Source: Stomorhina lunata
Taxonomy: Eukaryota > Arthropoda > Insecta > Diptera > Rhiniidae
Assembly (NCBI GenBank): GCA_933228675.1
Contig: OW121744.1
Location: 58,113,775 to 58,177,774 of the forward strand
Direction of reading: 5' to 3'
Length of the DNA stretch: 64,000 bases
Part shown: positions 34,361 through 44,819 of the stretch, one piece after another
How positions within the stretch are numbered: position 1 is the stretch's first letter
Layout of the letters: each line of letters opens with the position of its first letter
The notes under the pieces: model-generated
What the model was told of the DNA's origin: nothing
Database searches by the model: none
What the model saw: the letters and a program-made list of their open reading frames with translations, nothing else
Program-made: the position numbers and the translations under genes

Positions 34361-35855
34361 TTTGTTGTGCTGTGTAATTAATGTTTTCACCCATAAATAT
34401 ATGGGTAGATACATATACGTATCTTGATTTGAGAATCCTCTTATTATATAAAGTTTATGATACAAAGGGCAAAATTCAGGTCTTTAATTTTTTACAAATT
34501 AGTTGCGGTAGTGTCACGGTTTTAAAATGTACCAACAAATTTAGATTTTACTATGTTTGTCATTCCTGGCATTTTAAACCACAGTTATGGTCATACACAA
34601 TCTCCACTAAGTTGTCTTACTGACATTCTCTTTTTTAAAAAATTCACCATATTCACCACTCACTGCAACAAGAGTAATTATAAATCGCCAAAAACAATAT
34701 CGAAATGTATCTTGATTTTGTATTTAAACATGGAAATACAAATATCGTTTTTGGGTCACATATGTTTGCTACAAGTACAATCATCTAACAAAAATGTTAA
34801 TTAACCCAACCAGAAATATCATTATCGTTGTCATCCTCATCTACAGACGCAACAGCAGCAGCAGCACCGGCACAAGCACAAGCACAAGCACCAGCAACAT
34901 TTGTGGCAGTAGTGTCAGTGTAACCAGTGTTTATGATAACGTTTTTCAATGATAATGAATGAATGTGTGTTAGTAGCACCAAACAGCGGCACGAGTAGTA
35001 GCAATTGTTTTATTTATTAGATAGTCTTATAGAAGCAGAAGCAACACTAACAGCAACATCATCTTGGTCCATCCATCGTTTTAGCCGGTTGGCCGTATAT
35101 TCATTAATTGCATGTGGGATTATTTAACATTGAATATTATGGTAAAGTGTTGCTGCTTCTTTTATTAATTCAAAGATGTTGCTGATGTTTTGGTATTTGT
35201 TTTGAATTTTTTTTTTCTCAAAAGTTCATAACATTTCTCATTTACTACAATTAGCTGGTAATGTGCTAGATAAATGTTTTGACTGCTGCTGACGATGTTT
35301 CTAACACTTAACACTTATACTAGAGAAGACTTTATATACCAGATAGACAGGGTCCTCTTTGCAGTTTTTCTTCTTAAAAATTTGCTACATATCGCTCATT
35401 TGCCGAAATATTGTAATAATCCAAAAAAAAAAACTATTTTCATGTAAACAAAGATTAATAACTTTGATCCAAAATTAGTTTTCGGCAAACTTAAGCCGGA
35501 TTTATCTAGCAGATGTGTTAAGTTTCGTAATTTTATATTAAAAGATTTGAAAGCTAGATTCTAGCTAAAGAAATGAAGTAATAGAATTATAACTTTTTTC
35601 CCCTTGTCAAAAACAATGGAAATTACGGAAATCAAATTTCAGTGAATTAAAGATTCAAAAAGTGAAATTAGTTGTATTCCTCATTTTAAAAATGAAAACA
35701 GATTTTGGTTTATGACGATGTGACATTAAATGAGCGATATTTTTATCTGACTTTTTCAATGATTCTCATTTGCATTCGTCTTTCTAAAGACTAAAGTAGT
35801 TAATTATCAGTGGTTCAACTTGCGGCTTTTAGAACCAAGAGTTGCCAGAAGTAAA
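34361..35855. other. Unassigned stretch with a CAG/CACAAG microsatellite
   Basis: At 34846-34895 there is a run of GCAGCAGCAGC followed by CACAAGCACAAGCACAAGC. Dispersed GCAGCAACA-type words continue to about 35060. Inverted words ATCGCTCATTT (35392) and AAATGAGCGAT (35728) may bound a small element near 35335-35760. No gene is recognised. Sequence like this is common in fly introns, but no exon was found. Confidence 0.5.
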
Positions 35856-36128
35856 AACGTCATTCCATTAAAAATTTGCTGCTTGCAACTCCGCATCAAT
35901 TGATCTTTTTCACGTTCTAGCAGATGCACCAACACGACGGTAGCTTTCCTGTGGATTGCAACAAAGCACATACCTCTAAAGAAGCAGGGATTTGGCTTGT
36001 AGCGTTTAGTAGATATTCATTTCTTTTGCGAGTAGGCCACCATATATTAAGGATTTGCCGCAAAAATTTGTTTGCAAAGATTTGTAGGTGCTTATCGATG
36101 GCATTTGTGCATTTCCAAGTTTAAAACG
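35856..36128 (-). pseudogene. LINE RT C-terminal region, fragment A
   Basis: Minus-strand frames give segments such as LQTNFCGKSLIYGGLLAKEM and, in another frame, NEYL; these align with the region after the RT core in LINEs (family Q.F.NKCLR.IL...W). Parallel fragments lie at 37160-37575 and 37590-37760, at 70-80 percent identity by eye. The RT core of this copy (36690-37105) is separated from it by repeat X. Confidence 0.6.
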
Positions 36129-36129
36129 T

Positions 36130-36690
36130 AGGTCCCTTGTAGGGATGCAGTTGTTGCCTGGGTTTCCGGCTAACAGGTAATAACTGTATTCAATTCGTCC
36201 TCGTGGTATATCCTGGAATCCTGAGTAACCTAGTTGAAGATGCGGTATACAACCCGAGTGGGATTCTAGGTCAGGGCTAATGTGAGGGGAAGTTATCTTA
36301 GAGCCATTCCGACGTATTTGGTCTAAGGGTCTAAGATAATTGTAAAGTACGAAACTGTAGCGTCTGTTCAGCATGTTAGTTGCGGCTGTAATCGGGCGTC
36401 TGTCTCGGATCTAGCGGCTCGCTTTACAAACGTGGCTCTTGTCTTTGGACTCATCATCCATCGACTTAGAACTTACTATGTTTTAAGCATTGCAGGAAAC
36501 AATATTACAGAATATAATACTCCAAGGGGTAATCAAGCGAGATATCCCCCTGCTACGACAGCTGACACAAAGATTTTAAAGGCGCCTAATCTATGCAAGA
36601 ACATTCTGATGAATCAACTCTATCAATGAGTCTAAAAATAGAATCGGATGCAGCTCATTGTCTAAGAGAAGTACCCCTTATTCCAATTAG
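36130..36690 (+). repeat. Unnamed dispersed repeat X, copy 2, inside LINE copy A
   Basis: It aligns in inverse orientation with 4945-5560, including CTAATCTATGCAAGAACAT near 36588 and the inverse of AACATGCTGAACAGACGCT near 36365. It sits exactly between the RT core and the C-terminal fragment of LINE copy A, replacing the intervening LINE sequence. Either X inserted with a deletion, or the cluster was rearranged. Confidence 0.6.
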
Positions 36691-37105
36691 AATATCATGG
36701 GAATTATATATGTATGACCTGAGCTTTGGCTTAGAAGACAAACGTGATCAGCGTATTCCAAGTCCTCGAGTTGTTTAAATGGTGTCCATTGGATACCGTG
36801 TCTACCATTCAGAGCCGTGCGCATTATGTTGTCGATGACGGAGATAAAAAGTATAGGTGACAAGAAACATCCTTGTCTTACTCCAGTAGTAACTTCGAAC
36901 GGATTTGACAATTTATCTTTGTGCGTAACCCGACATTTGAACTCCACGTACATTTCAAGAATTAAGTTCAGAATTTTCGCTAATTCGAAAATTCTCCATA
37001 GATTGCTTCAAGTGACCCTGTCGAAGGCCTTCATAAAGTTTATAAACGCTAGGTAAATGGGGGTGCGGAATTTATTACATTCTTCTCTTATTCTTGACTC
37101 CCAGT
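36690..37105 (-). pseudogene. LINE reverse transcriptase core, copy A
   Basis: The minus strand encodes MYVEFKCRVTHKDKLSNPFE, VTTGVRQGCFLSPILF, IDNIMRTALNGRHGIQWT and LEDLEYADHVCLLSQSSGHT. GVRQG..LSP and Y-A-D-D are RT motifs; here the catalytic second D is H (YADH), which would kill polymerisation. Upstream, in other frames, KAFDRV-like sequence marks the palm domain. It is a remnant of a non-LTR retrotransposon; clade assignment (RTE/CR1-like versus others) cannot be made by eye. It belongs with copies B and C just downstream. Confidence 0.85.
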
Positions 37106-37159
37106 GGAGCATAGGGCCTCAATAATCCTTTTATATCGAACTCTATTGTGAGATGTTAG

Positions 37160-37578
37160 GCATACGTCATTCCATGAATAGTTTGCTGCTTGTAACTCCG
37201 CAATAATTGACCTTCTCTACGTTCAAGCAGGTGCACCAACACGACGGCCGCTTCCTTGTGGATACCAATGAAGCGCTTGTCAAGCAATGTTGGTGTTTGG
37301 CCTTCAAAATGTGTGGTCTATCCACCACCATTTCCGTTCACATACCTCTATAGAACCAGAAATTTGGTTCGACGCATTTAGTAGATCCATATATTAACGA
37401 TTTGCCGCAAGCTTTTGTTTGCAAAGGTAAGTATGCGCTTATCGATGGCATTTGTGCGTTTCCAAGTTTCGCACCCGTAATACAAGATGGACTTGAAATT
37501 CGAATTGTATATATTTTTAACTTAGTTGCTGTTGATATTTGCCAAGATTTGTGTATCCTTAGAAGTTCGTATCCTATC
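37160..37578 (-). pseudogene. LINE RT C-terminal region, fragment B
   Basis: This is a second, separate copy of the C-terminal and 3' LINE region. It contains the same TGCACCAACACGACGG block as fragment A (35930 versus 37222). The segment 37380-37520 parallels 37660-37800 in copy C. At its left lies a short tail of repeat X (37105-37140). The minus strand encodes recognisable pieces, such as one around CETWK, only in broken frames. Confidence 0.55.
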
Positions 37579-37589
37579 CACTGTCATTT

Positions 37590-38830
37590 TCATTGACATA
37601 CCTCTATAGAAGCAGGGATTTGTTTCGCCGCATTTAGTAGATCTTCGTTTCTTATGCGAGTCGTCCATCACATATTAAGGATTTGCCGCAAGCATTTGCA
37701 AAGGTTAGTAGGCGCTTATCGATGGTATTTGTGAGTTTCCAAGTTTCGTAACCGTAATAAAAGATGAACTTGAAGTTCGAGTTGTATATTTGTAACTTGT
37801 TGATATTTGCCGAGATTTCCAAATAGTTCGAAGAATGCAAATTTTGTCTTAATAGTACGCGATTCAATATCCTCGTCGGCGCCAACTTTTGTAGACACTA
37901 AACTTCCAAGATAATTAAATCAGATTGATGTGTGTCGACAGGTTTGCGCCATAGCCTCCAGGCATAATCTTTGTCTTAGAAATATTGATTTCAAGCCCAG
38001 CTACTCGATATTCAACAGTGATAGCGCTAGTGTTTTCTTGAATGTGACCTGAGCTTTGGCTTAGAAGACATACGTCATCCGAGTATTCCAAGTTCTCGAG
38101 TTGTTTAAAGGCTGTCCATTCAGAGCGTATAAGTATAGGTGACAAGATACATCCTTGTCTTACTCCAGTAGTAACTTTGAACGGATTTGACAATTTACCT
38201 TTGTATAGAACCCGACATTTAAAATCTATGTACATTGCCCGAATTAAGTTCAAAATTGTCACTAGCATGTAACGATTTTCTAAAATTCTCCATAGATAGC
38301 TTCTATTGACACTGTCGAAGGCCTTTATCAAGTCTATAAGCGCTAGGTAAATGGCTGCGCGGAATACATTACATTGTTCTAGTACTATTCTTGCTGTGTT
38401 GATTAGGTCTACACAAGATCGATTCTCTCTGAACTCAAACTGGTTTTCACGGAGTGTAACGGAAGCAGCATCGATTGTTTTGTTTAAAATTACTCGACAT
38501 AGTGATTATAGTCTTTGGACTGCAATAACTATAACTTGGTATTTTGACTAGTATACCCTCAGTCCAGGAGGTTGGCAGAGCTTCTTCTTCCTATATTTTA
38601 TGCACAAATAGGAGCCACAGTCTCGCCAATCTTTCAACATCACATTCAAGCATCTCCGCTGATATATTGTCATTTCCAGGGGCCTAATTGTGCCTAAGGC
38701 TTTTAATGGTGTTCTTCACTTCTTGTATTGTTGGTGGATTATCTGAAATTCTATTGAAGATAATGTCATGGTTGGTTTCATTATGCACTTCTGGCAGTAG
38801 TTCTAATTCAATAGGATGGTTCAATGTTGA
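37590..38830 (-). pseudogene. LINE reverse transcriptase, copy C (most complete)
   Basis: Minus-strand reading, in order: about 38690-38570 APGNDNISAEMLE and LPTSWTEG; 38460-38345 QFEFR.(N/D)RSCVDLINTAR and LEQCNVFRAAIYLALIDL; 38331-37915 IKAFDSVNRSYLWRILENRY, CRVLYKGKLSNPFKV, TTGVRQGCILSPIL, LENLEYSDDVCLLSQSSGH and VAGLEINISKTKIMPGG. Then 37885-37652 IYNSNFKFIFYYGYETWKLT. RT motifs AFDSVN, GVRQG..LSP and Y-S-D-D are all present. The block between LSPIL and the YSDD region is partly deleted, and frames are broken. This is the RT of the element whose endonuclease lies at 39.98-40.24 kb. Confidence 0.85.
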
Positions 38831-38964
38831 CAGTATTTGTTGACCAACCTCATTGTACGTTTGACTAAAGATCTAAAGATTTCATTATTACATGTGTTGC
38901 TGTTGTCGCGAATTTTATAAAATTCGATTATGTTATATGTATACCTACATATAACTAAGTGATG
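38821..38964 (-). pseudogene. LINE segment between endonuclease and RT
   Basis: The minus strand reads PHHLVICRYTYNIIEFYKIR, matching the end of the endonuclease domain (family SDHxLV). It then runs to RLVNKYCQH before the RT. It continues the endonuclease fragment on the far side of the TIR element inserted at 38965-39979, so the two halves were once contiguous. Confidence 0.65.
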
Positions 38965-39979
38965 GGGGTCAATTCTGGTTCTATAAAACGATGAAATGAA
39001 AAGTTTTTTCATGTTTTCATAGAAGTAGCGATTCTAATTTAGTAAAAAAATGAAAACAAACGTCAAATCATTATCATATGAAAAAATCATTGAAACGAAA
39101 CGAGATTTTTTCATCGTTTCATAACAACTGTGATTCTTGTTTTGTGAAACAGTGCAACCAACTGTCAAAATTTTTTCATATGAAAAATTTTAAGTGAAAA
39201 ATCAAAAATAAGACAAAATATTATTTAATTAACTTCTTGGAAGAAAATATTGATATTGCTAACGATTAGTATGAAATATAATTATTAAAAAACTGGTCAC
39301 TTATCTATAAATGTATGACACAAAAAAAATTCTAGACGAAAAGTGGAACTGACGACGAGGCTTACCGCTTTAGGCAGTACTAATGGTAATAATTTACGTA
39401 TATATTTTTTTTAAGAGAAGTAACACTCAGGCAAATACTGCCTATGGTATAAAGAGTATATACGAATTGGGTTACCTTCTTTGGAAAGGGGATAGTAGAG
39501 AAGCAAAAGGTGGTGAAAAGAAGAGTAAGATATAGCTTTGTATTATTCAACGCTGTAAGTGCTATTGTATATAGTCAAGTCCTTTGTTTAATAGCCAATT
39601 TTATTTATTTTTCGTCGACGGCGTGTTATTGCTATAGGATAACCGCCGACGGAAGATGCTGTGGTAATTAATAATTATAAAAATTGAAATTGGTAATTAA
39701 TAATTTTAATAAAAATTAATAATTACGGAAATTGGTGTTGCCGAGACCAACATTATTTGTTTCCGGTTTTACATTTGGCATTTGCTTGGCAATTATCATA
39801 AAATAGTTGATAAAGTTTCATAGCAACGAATGGAATGAAACACTTTTTTCATAATACAAACGAGAAATAAATCAGAAAATAAGTCTTGGTGAAAAAGTAT
39901 TATGAAAACTAGTTGCGAAAACTGAAATGAAATTTTTTTTTTTTTCATTTCATCGTTTCATAGAACCAGAATTGACCCC
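38965..39979. mobile_element. TIR element inserted in the LINE endonuclease domain
   Basis: The ends GGGGTCAATTCTGGTTCTAT (38965) and their inverse (ending 39979) continue into ACGATGAAATGAAAA, about 38 bp with one or two mismatches. Inside, degenerate copies of the end sequence (TTTCATAGAAGTAGCGATTC near 39015 and GTTTCATAACAACTGTGATT near 39116) form subterminal repeats. It splits the LINE endonuclease between DVRS and HHLVI. It has no ORF and is non-autonomous. No target duplication is evident. Confidence 0.85.
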
Positions 39980-40245
39980 AAGGTCGAGCGTACATCAAGT
40001 AAAGATAATCGCCAGCTAGAGTTAATCAAAATGTGATCAATTTGATTCTTAGTAACGCCGTTTGGCGATATCCAGGTTATTTTACGAGTCCTATGTTCAA
40101 CAAAAATTGAGATACATAAGAGTTGAAATGTTTACCAATAAGTTTAACACCAAACTGGGGAAACTGTTGCTATCTAACGAAAGTGACCAAATCCATATGG
40201 TTAGAGAATCGTATATCCAACGATTGGAGTCTGAGTGTTCTTTGT
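39980..40245 (-). pseudogene. LINE endonuclease domain relic
   Basis: The minus strand reads RKITWISPNGVTKNQIDHIL, then INSSWRLSLLDVRS. SPNGxTxNQIDHIL and LLDVRS are classic blocks of the APE-like endonuclease (S/D-H active-site region) of non-LTR retrotransposons. The upstream part (40090-40245) is degenerate. It joins the fragment at 38821-38964 and the RT at 37.6-38.8 kb into one broken minus-strand LINE. Confidence 0.85.
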
Positions 40246-40261
40246 CCAGTTAACACAAAAA

Positions 40262-41010
40262 GGAGGTAACACCGTTACCTACATTGGTGTAGGTAACAAT
40301 TTCTCTCGGCTTAGATCGAGCCTTCTCAGAGATCGCACTATAAGAGTTGTTATAGATGAGATATCATCCGACGAGTTTAAGATTAATTCACACAAGGCTT
40401 CGTTCTTTCTACTACCTTATTTCTTATTTTTCTAAATGGCATTCTATCCCAAACTTCCAATACTATCTACTCTTTTGCAGATAATAGCAACATTTGTCAT
40501 TCGTATTCATTCAACTTTAGGCCAAGCATGTTGGAGATCAACGCCAAGAGGCAAATCATGAATGATACACTAAATTCCGACCTATCTGCAATATCCAATT
40601 GGGGACGTTTAAAAAGTGTCGATTTAAGCGCTCGAAATACCCATTGTTGTGTGTTAACACACAAAACGCGTTACGGACCCTGTTGCTTCATCTGTAATGT
40701 GTGGGTGGTATAAATAATTAAATAAGTTTTTCAAGTGTCGAAAGAAGCATTCAAGTGTCTCGCCTTTCTAAAGCGGTGTAAGACATACTTTAATCCAACT
40801 GATCTCCTTAAGATCGATACCACTTATAGCCCACCAAAAATTAAAAACAACTTTCATGTATGGGCCGCTGCTTCAAAATATATTTTGGAGCTTCTCGACC
40901 GTGTACAGGAGACGGTGAAGATACTAATCGGCGACAGTAGGATAGCCAACCCTCATTGGAGCATAGTCGTAATGTGTGTTGTGTTTCAATGTTCTTCTAT
41001 CAAACAAACA
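40262..41010 (+). pseudogene. Jockey-type LINE reverse transcriptase relic
   Basis: Frames give VGNNFSRLRSSLLRDRTIRV, then VIDEISSDEFKINS. After frameshifts follow LEINAKRQIMNDTLNSDLSA, ISNWGRLKSVDLSARNT (family W...N..K), and from 40735 VSKEAFKCLAFLKRCKTYFN, DLLKIDTTY and ILELLDRVQETVKILIGDSR. These are the region between the RT fingers and the thumb/C-terminus of a Jockey-clade element. The Y/F-ADD active site falls in a deleted or shifted part. The copy at 48.5-47.5 kb matches it (RSIRVVI, KEAFKCLGFLK). Orientation is opposite to the neighbouring LINE. Confidence 0.85.
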
Positions 41011-41289
41011 ACCAAAATTTTTTCATCTGCTAACACTAATGATTATCGACATAGAATGAATCATAAGCTGTATAAGCTATATGTTGACATTTATATGGTA
41101 AAACGCATTTAACAAATATGGGTTACTTGAGTAAGTAAAGTAAGTGCAAGTACATATCTACATCCTAGGGTGCGATCAGTAATTTGTTAAACTCTTTGTT
41201 TTCCCATTTGGTTTTGTTAATGACGTCCATTGAATCATTTTCAGATCCACTCTGTGCTTATAAGAGGAGCACTATTTAAGTGTCAGAAA

Positions 41290-42065
41290 TATAGAATAAT
41301 ACATACATAAATGAAAATCGCTCATCTAAATGATCCCCCTGATTATCAATACACCTTTGCATTCGTTCATCGGGGCTTCTAATCATTGATAACCTTTGAT
41401 ATTCGGAAACAAGAAGAAGTCATTGGGTGCCAAGTAAGGGTTGTAAGTAGAGATGGGTTTAGACCCACCTTCATACCCGGGTATTTATCTAATTTCGGGT
41501 AAATACTCCTTTGAGTAACAAATACTCGTTGTTACATAAAGCAATAGAATTTTGAACATTTTCGAATTTATCTGAGGTACCTCCTGCATTGGAATTCATT
41601 TACACAATGTCACAGGCGCTAAAGATAAATGAAATGGCAGATTTTGTCAATTACAAGGCCAGAAATGATTTTTGGGCCAAAACTTTTCTTTGTATGAAAT
41701 TTCCCCAGTAAATTAGTGGAAAGAAATTTATGGAAGCATGCAATTAAGCAAATAAGATGTTCGAATTTTAACAGCTCCTAGTACTTCAGCTACTTCTGAA
41801 CGTCCCCTTAGCACCCACAGCTTTTTCTTTTATTTATTTATTTTTTTTATTTTGATTTATACCCACCTTTTGGGTAAATACCCAAGTGCTTGGGTAAATA
41901 CCTGGGTATTAACCTTTTAATACCCAATTTACCATTTGGGTATTTACCATTGTCCCATCACTAATTGTAAGTAAGTTGAATCATTAATTCGATGCTGTGA
42001 TAACTTAAAAATTCACTTGTTTGGCGGGATGTTTAAGTGTTCGCTTTGTCAGTGGCTTATGACTT
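41290..42065 (-). pseudogene. mariner transposase relic, split by a MITE
   Basis: Minus-strand reading: SRQTSEFLSYHSIELMIQL, interruption, then LAPNDFFLFPNIKGYQ and, further on, CIDNQGDHLDERF. These fit the HTS..T..FL....IELM and LAPNDFFLFP blocks of mariner transposases of the SETMAR-like type, with the third catalytic D in PND. The N-terminal half is missing and frames are broken. The 516-bp MITE at 41448-41963 sits between ELM and LAPND. Confidence 0.75.
41448..41963. mobile_element. hAT-like MITE
   Basis: Ends TAGAGATGGG (41448) and, inverted, TAGTGATGGG (from 41963). The flanks GTTGTAAG and ATTGTAAG match at 7 of 8 positions, an 8-bp target duplication typical of hAT. The body has repeated TACCCGGGTATTTA and GGGTAAATACCC words and no ORF. 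It interrupts the mariner relic, which gives independent support for the boundaries. Confidence 0.85.
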
Positions 42066-43010
42066 AAGTAGTACCTCTCGTATTAGATTATCAAAGTGAC
42101 GTTAGATACAATGTCAAAAAACCTTATTCATACATTTAACTATTGAAATTTAGATAAAATATCAAATACAAATTCTAACTTTATTAAATACACAAAAATT
42201 TATTATTAAAGCATACATATATCTTGTACATTTAAATTTATTTCTTACATAGTCCTACCTTCTTCTCTACGACGCGTTTTCGCAGTGGGGAGTCTTAAAT
42301 TTTTAATATTTCCAAAATAATTTTCAAAACTGTAAATAAAAATAAAATTCAATCATAGACAAAAATACAGCAAGTACTAAATGCTCAGCTACTTGACATG
42401 ATAACCGTTTAGAAAAGACACTTGGGTTCAAAATTTCGGTGTGGGATTCTGTGTTATTGGTTGTTCTACTTACGGCGCTAGAACTAAAATAGAAACAAAA
42501 TGTCACAGTTTGATATACACGTAAAAATGTTGACAATGTGTGTACATTTAAATTAAAAGTTTTAATTTTATCGAACACATAAATCAATCAGTTTTGATTT
42601 GTGAGATAATTGTTATTTGAATGTGTCAAACCAGATAGCTTTTTAGCAACTTGTGCTTATTTAATTGGTACGCTACTGTTGCTAATGTAGACATTGCTGA
42701 TATAGTGCAAGATTTACGACTTTCGCAAAAAACTATGATTTATATAATAAAACACGTAACTAAGTAAGCAGACCTGATAACTAGTTCAAACATTGCCCAA
42801 AGCATTTTATACATATTTAAAACTATATAGGCCCTCCAGCATTGCTTGACAATGCTAAAATAGAATTATCTTCGTATGGAAGTGAATTCTCCTTCCCCCA
42901 ATAACTTTGGGTAATATGGTTCTGATATATTGACATATAGAAGAATGAGAAATAAAAACGGGGCGATATTTAAAAAACTGATATTTTTAAGGTTCCATCA
43001 GAAATTTTAT
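42066..43010. other. Unassigned AT-rich stretch
   Basis: No gene is recognised. The minus-strand frame at 42324-42587 has no domain, and its composition is typical of random A/T-rich sequence. Confidence 0.4.
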
Positions 43011-43970
43011 ATTTTTATACCCACCACCAAAAAGAATGGGGGGTATATTGAGATTGTCATTCCGTTTGTAATTTCCTTAATATTGGCTCAAAAACCAAAA
43101 TTGAAGTATATTCTAAGTCCTTATGACGATTGAGCGATGTCCGTCTGTCTGTTGTCGGCACGATAAAACCTTAACGAAAGAATATAGTTGACTGAAATTT
43201 GGCATAAATATTCTTTATTTCTTGGAAAATTTTGGTATTAAAATCGGGCAAAATCGCTTCACATTTGACCATAGCTCCCGTATAACCTCGTCTAGGCTAA
43301 TCACTTATTTGCTAATAAATGACAAATTATAACAGCTACGATGACATAATTTAGTATCTAGGAGTTTTACATAAGTACTAGGCAGCATATTAAAGCATAG
43401 AACCATAGTGCCCATATAAAAAACTTACGGAAACAGCCTAAACTCCGCCTGAAATACACTTAAATGCCAATAAATGACAAACTGTAATAATTTTGGTAGC
43501 TAAATTTAACACAAGGAAGTCTTATGTGAATACCAGCCAGTGTGCAAAATTTTGTCATAATCGGTCAGCATTTGACCATAGCTCCCATATAAAAAACTTA
43601 CGGAAATACAAATACAAAAAAGGGGATTTATGTCCGTCAGATAAAAGCGTGATAGCACCTTAACTACAAGAGCTAGAGAGACAAAATTGCACAAAAGTGT
43701 TTTTGATATGTATCAGAAGTTGTGTACTGAAAATAGGCGAAATCGGTTCACATTTAGTTAGAGATCCCATATAACCCCGAACCGGGAAATACATGAATGC
43801 TGATAAATTTGATACAATTGTAATAGCTATGACGACTAAATTTAAAATAGGGAAGTAGCTACACCCTAGTAGATATATGAGAATTGCTTCTAAATTTAAG
43901 ACAACTTGATGGTGGGTATATAAGATTCGGCACAGCCGAATATAACACTCTTACTTGTTTATTTATTGGG
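43011..43970 (+). mobile_element. Hairpin-ended (DINE-1/Helentron-like) element, near complete
   Basis: The 5' end is TTTTTATACCCACCACC (43012). The subterminal inverse GGTGGGTATATAAG lies at about 43912, followed by the 3' hairpin ATTCGGC-ACA-GCCGAAT at 43926-43942 and ACACTCTTACTTGTTT. The centre has GTCCGTCTGTCTGTTG and units with CATAGCTCCCATATAAAAAA (43560-43600), also used in the 17-kb copy. It is about 0.95 kb, the most complete copy in the window, and non-coding. Confidence 0.7.
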
Positions 43971-44129
43971 TCAAATAAATATACGTCTAAGAATTTTTCT
44001 TTAAACTATTCTTAGCGAAACCTCCTCAGAGCACGCCATGGATCATACTTCTGATCCGAAAGTAGCTATAGGATTTATAATAGTTTTAGTTAAATTTTAA
44101 TAATAAATATTGGATTTTTATATTTTTGT

Positions 44130-44775
44130 AGAAAATTTCCATAGAAAAATATTTGATAAAAAAAATGTTTATAGAAAAATATTTGATAAGAAAAATTTCT
44201 ATCGAAAAATTTTTGATAAAAATAATTTTCTATAGAAAAATTTTTGATAAGAAATTTTCCATAAAAAAATTTTTGATAAAAAAATTTCCTTAGAAAAAAT
44301 GTGGATAAAAAAATTTTTTTATAAAAAAATTTTTGATATGAAAAATTTTCTATAGAAAAATTTTTGTAAGAAAATTTTCTATAGATAAATTTTTGTAAGA
44401 AAAATTTCTATAGAACAATTTTTTTTATCAAAAATATAGAAAATGTAGAAAATTTTTTTATCAAAAATTTTTCTATAGAAAAATTTTTTATAAGAAATTT
44501 TCGATAAAAAATTTTTGATAAAAAATTTTCTATAGAAAAAATGTGGATAAACAAATTTTTTTATAGAAAAATTTTTGATATGAAAAATTTACTATAGAAA
44601 AATTTTTGTAAGAAAATTTTCTATGGAAAAATTTTTGTAAGAAAATTTTCTATAGAAAAAATTTTGTAAGAAAATTTTCTATAGAAAAATTTTTGTAAGA
44701 AAATTTTCTATAGAACAATTTTTTATTAAAAATATAGAAAAATGTTTGATAAAAAAGTTTTTTGATAGAAATATT
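44130..44775. repeat. Degenerate satellite, TTTTCTATAGAAAAATTTTT type
   Basis: About 20 imperfect units of 28-31 bp combine the palindrome TTTTCTATAGAAAA with TTTTTGATAAG or TTTTTGTAAG. The design (hairpin plus A/T spacer of similar length) parallels the two GGAAATTTTT satellites, but homogenisation is poor, so it is probably older. Confidence 0.85.
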
Positions 44776-44819
44776 TAAGAAAAATGGAGAAAAACACTTT
44801 TTTTTTTAAGTTAGAACTA

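Noticed and set aside
34797..34982. Minus-strand open frame rich in Ala/Cys (TNVAGACACACAGAAAAVASV)
   Set aside because: It arises from the CAG/CACAAG microsatellite; no start context or conserved domain.
42324..42587. 87-residue minus-strand open frame as a possible host exon
   Set aside because: No recognisable motif, no convincing splice sites, and residue composition expected from A/T-rich DNA.
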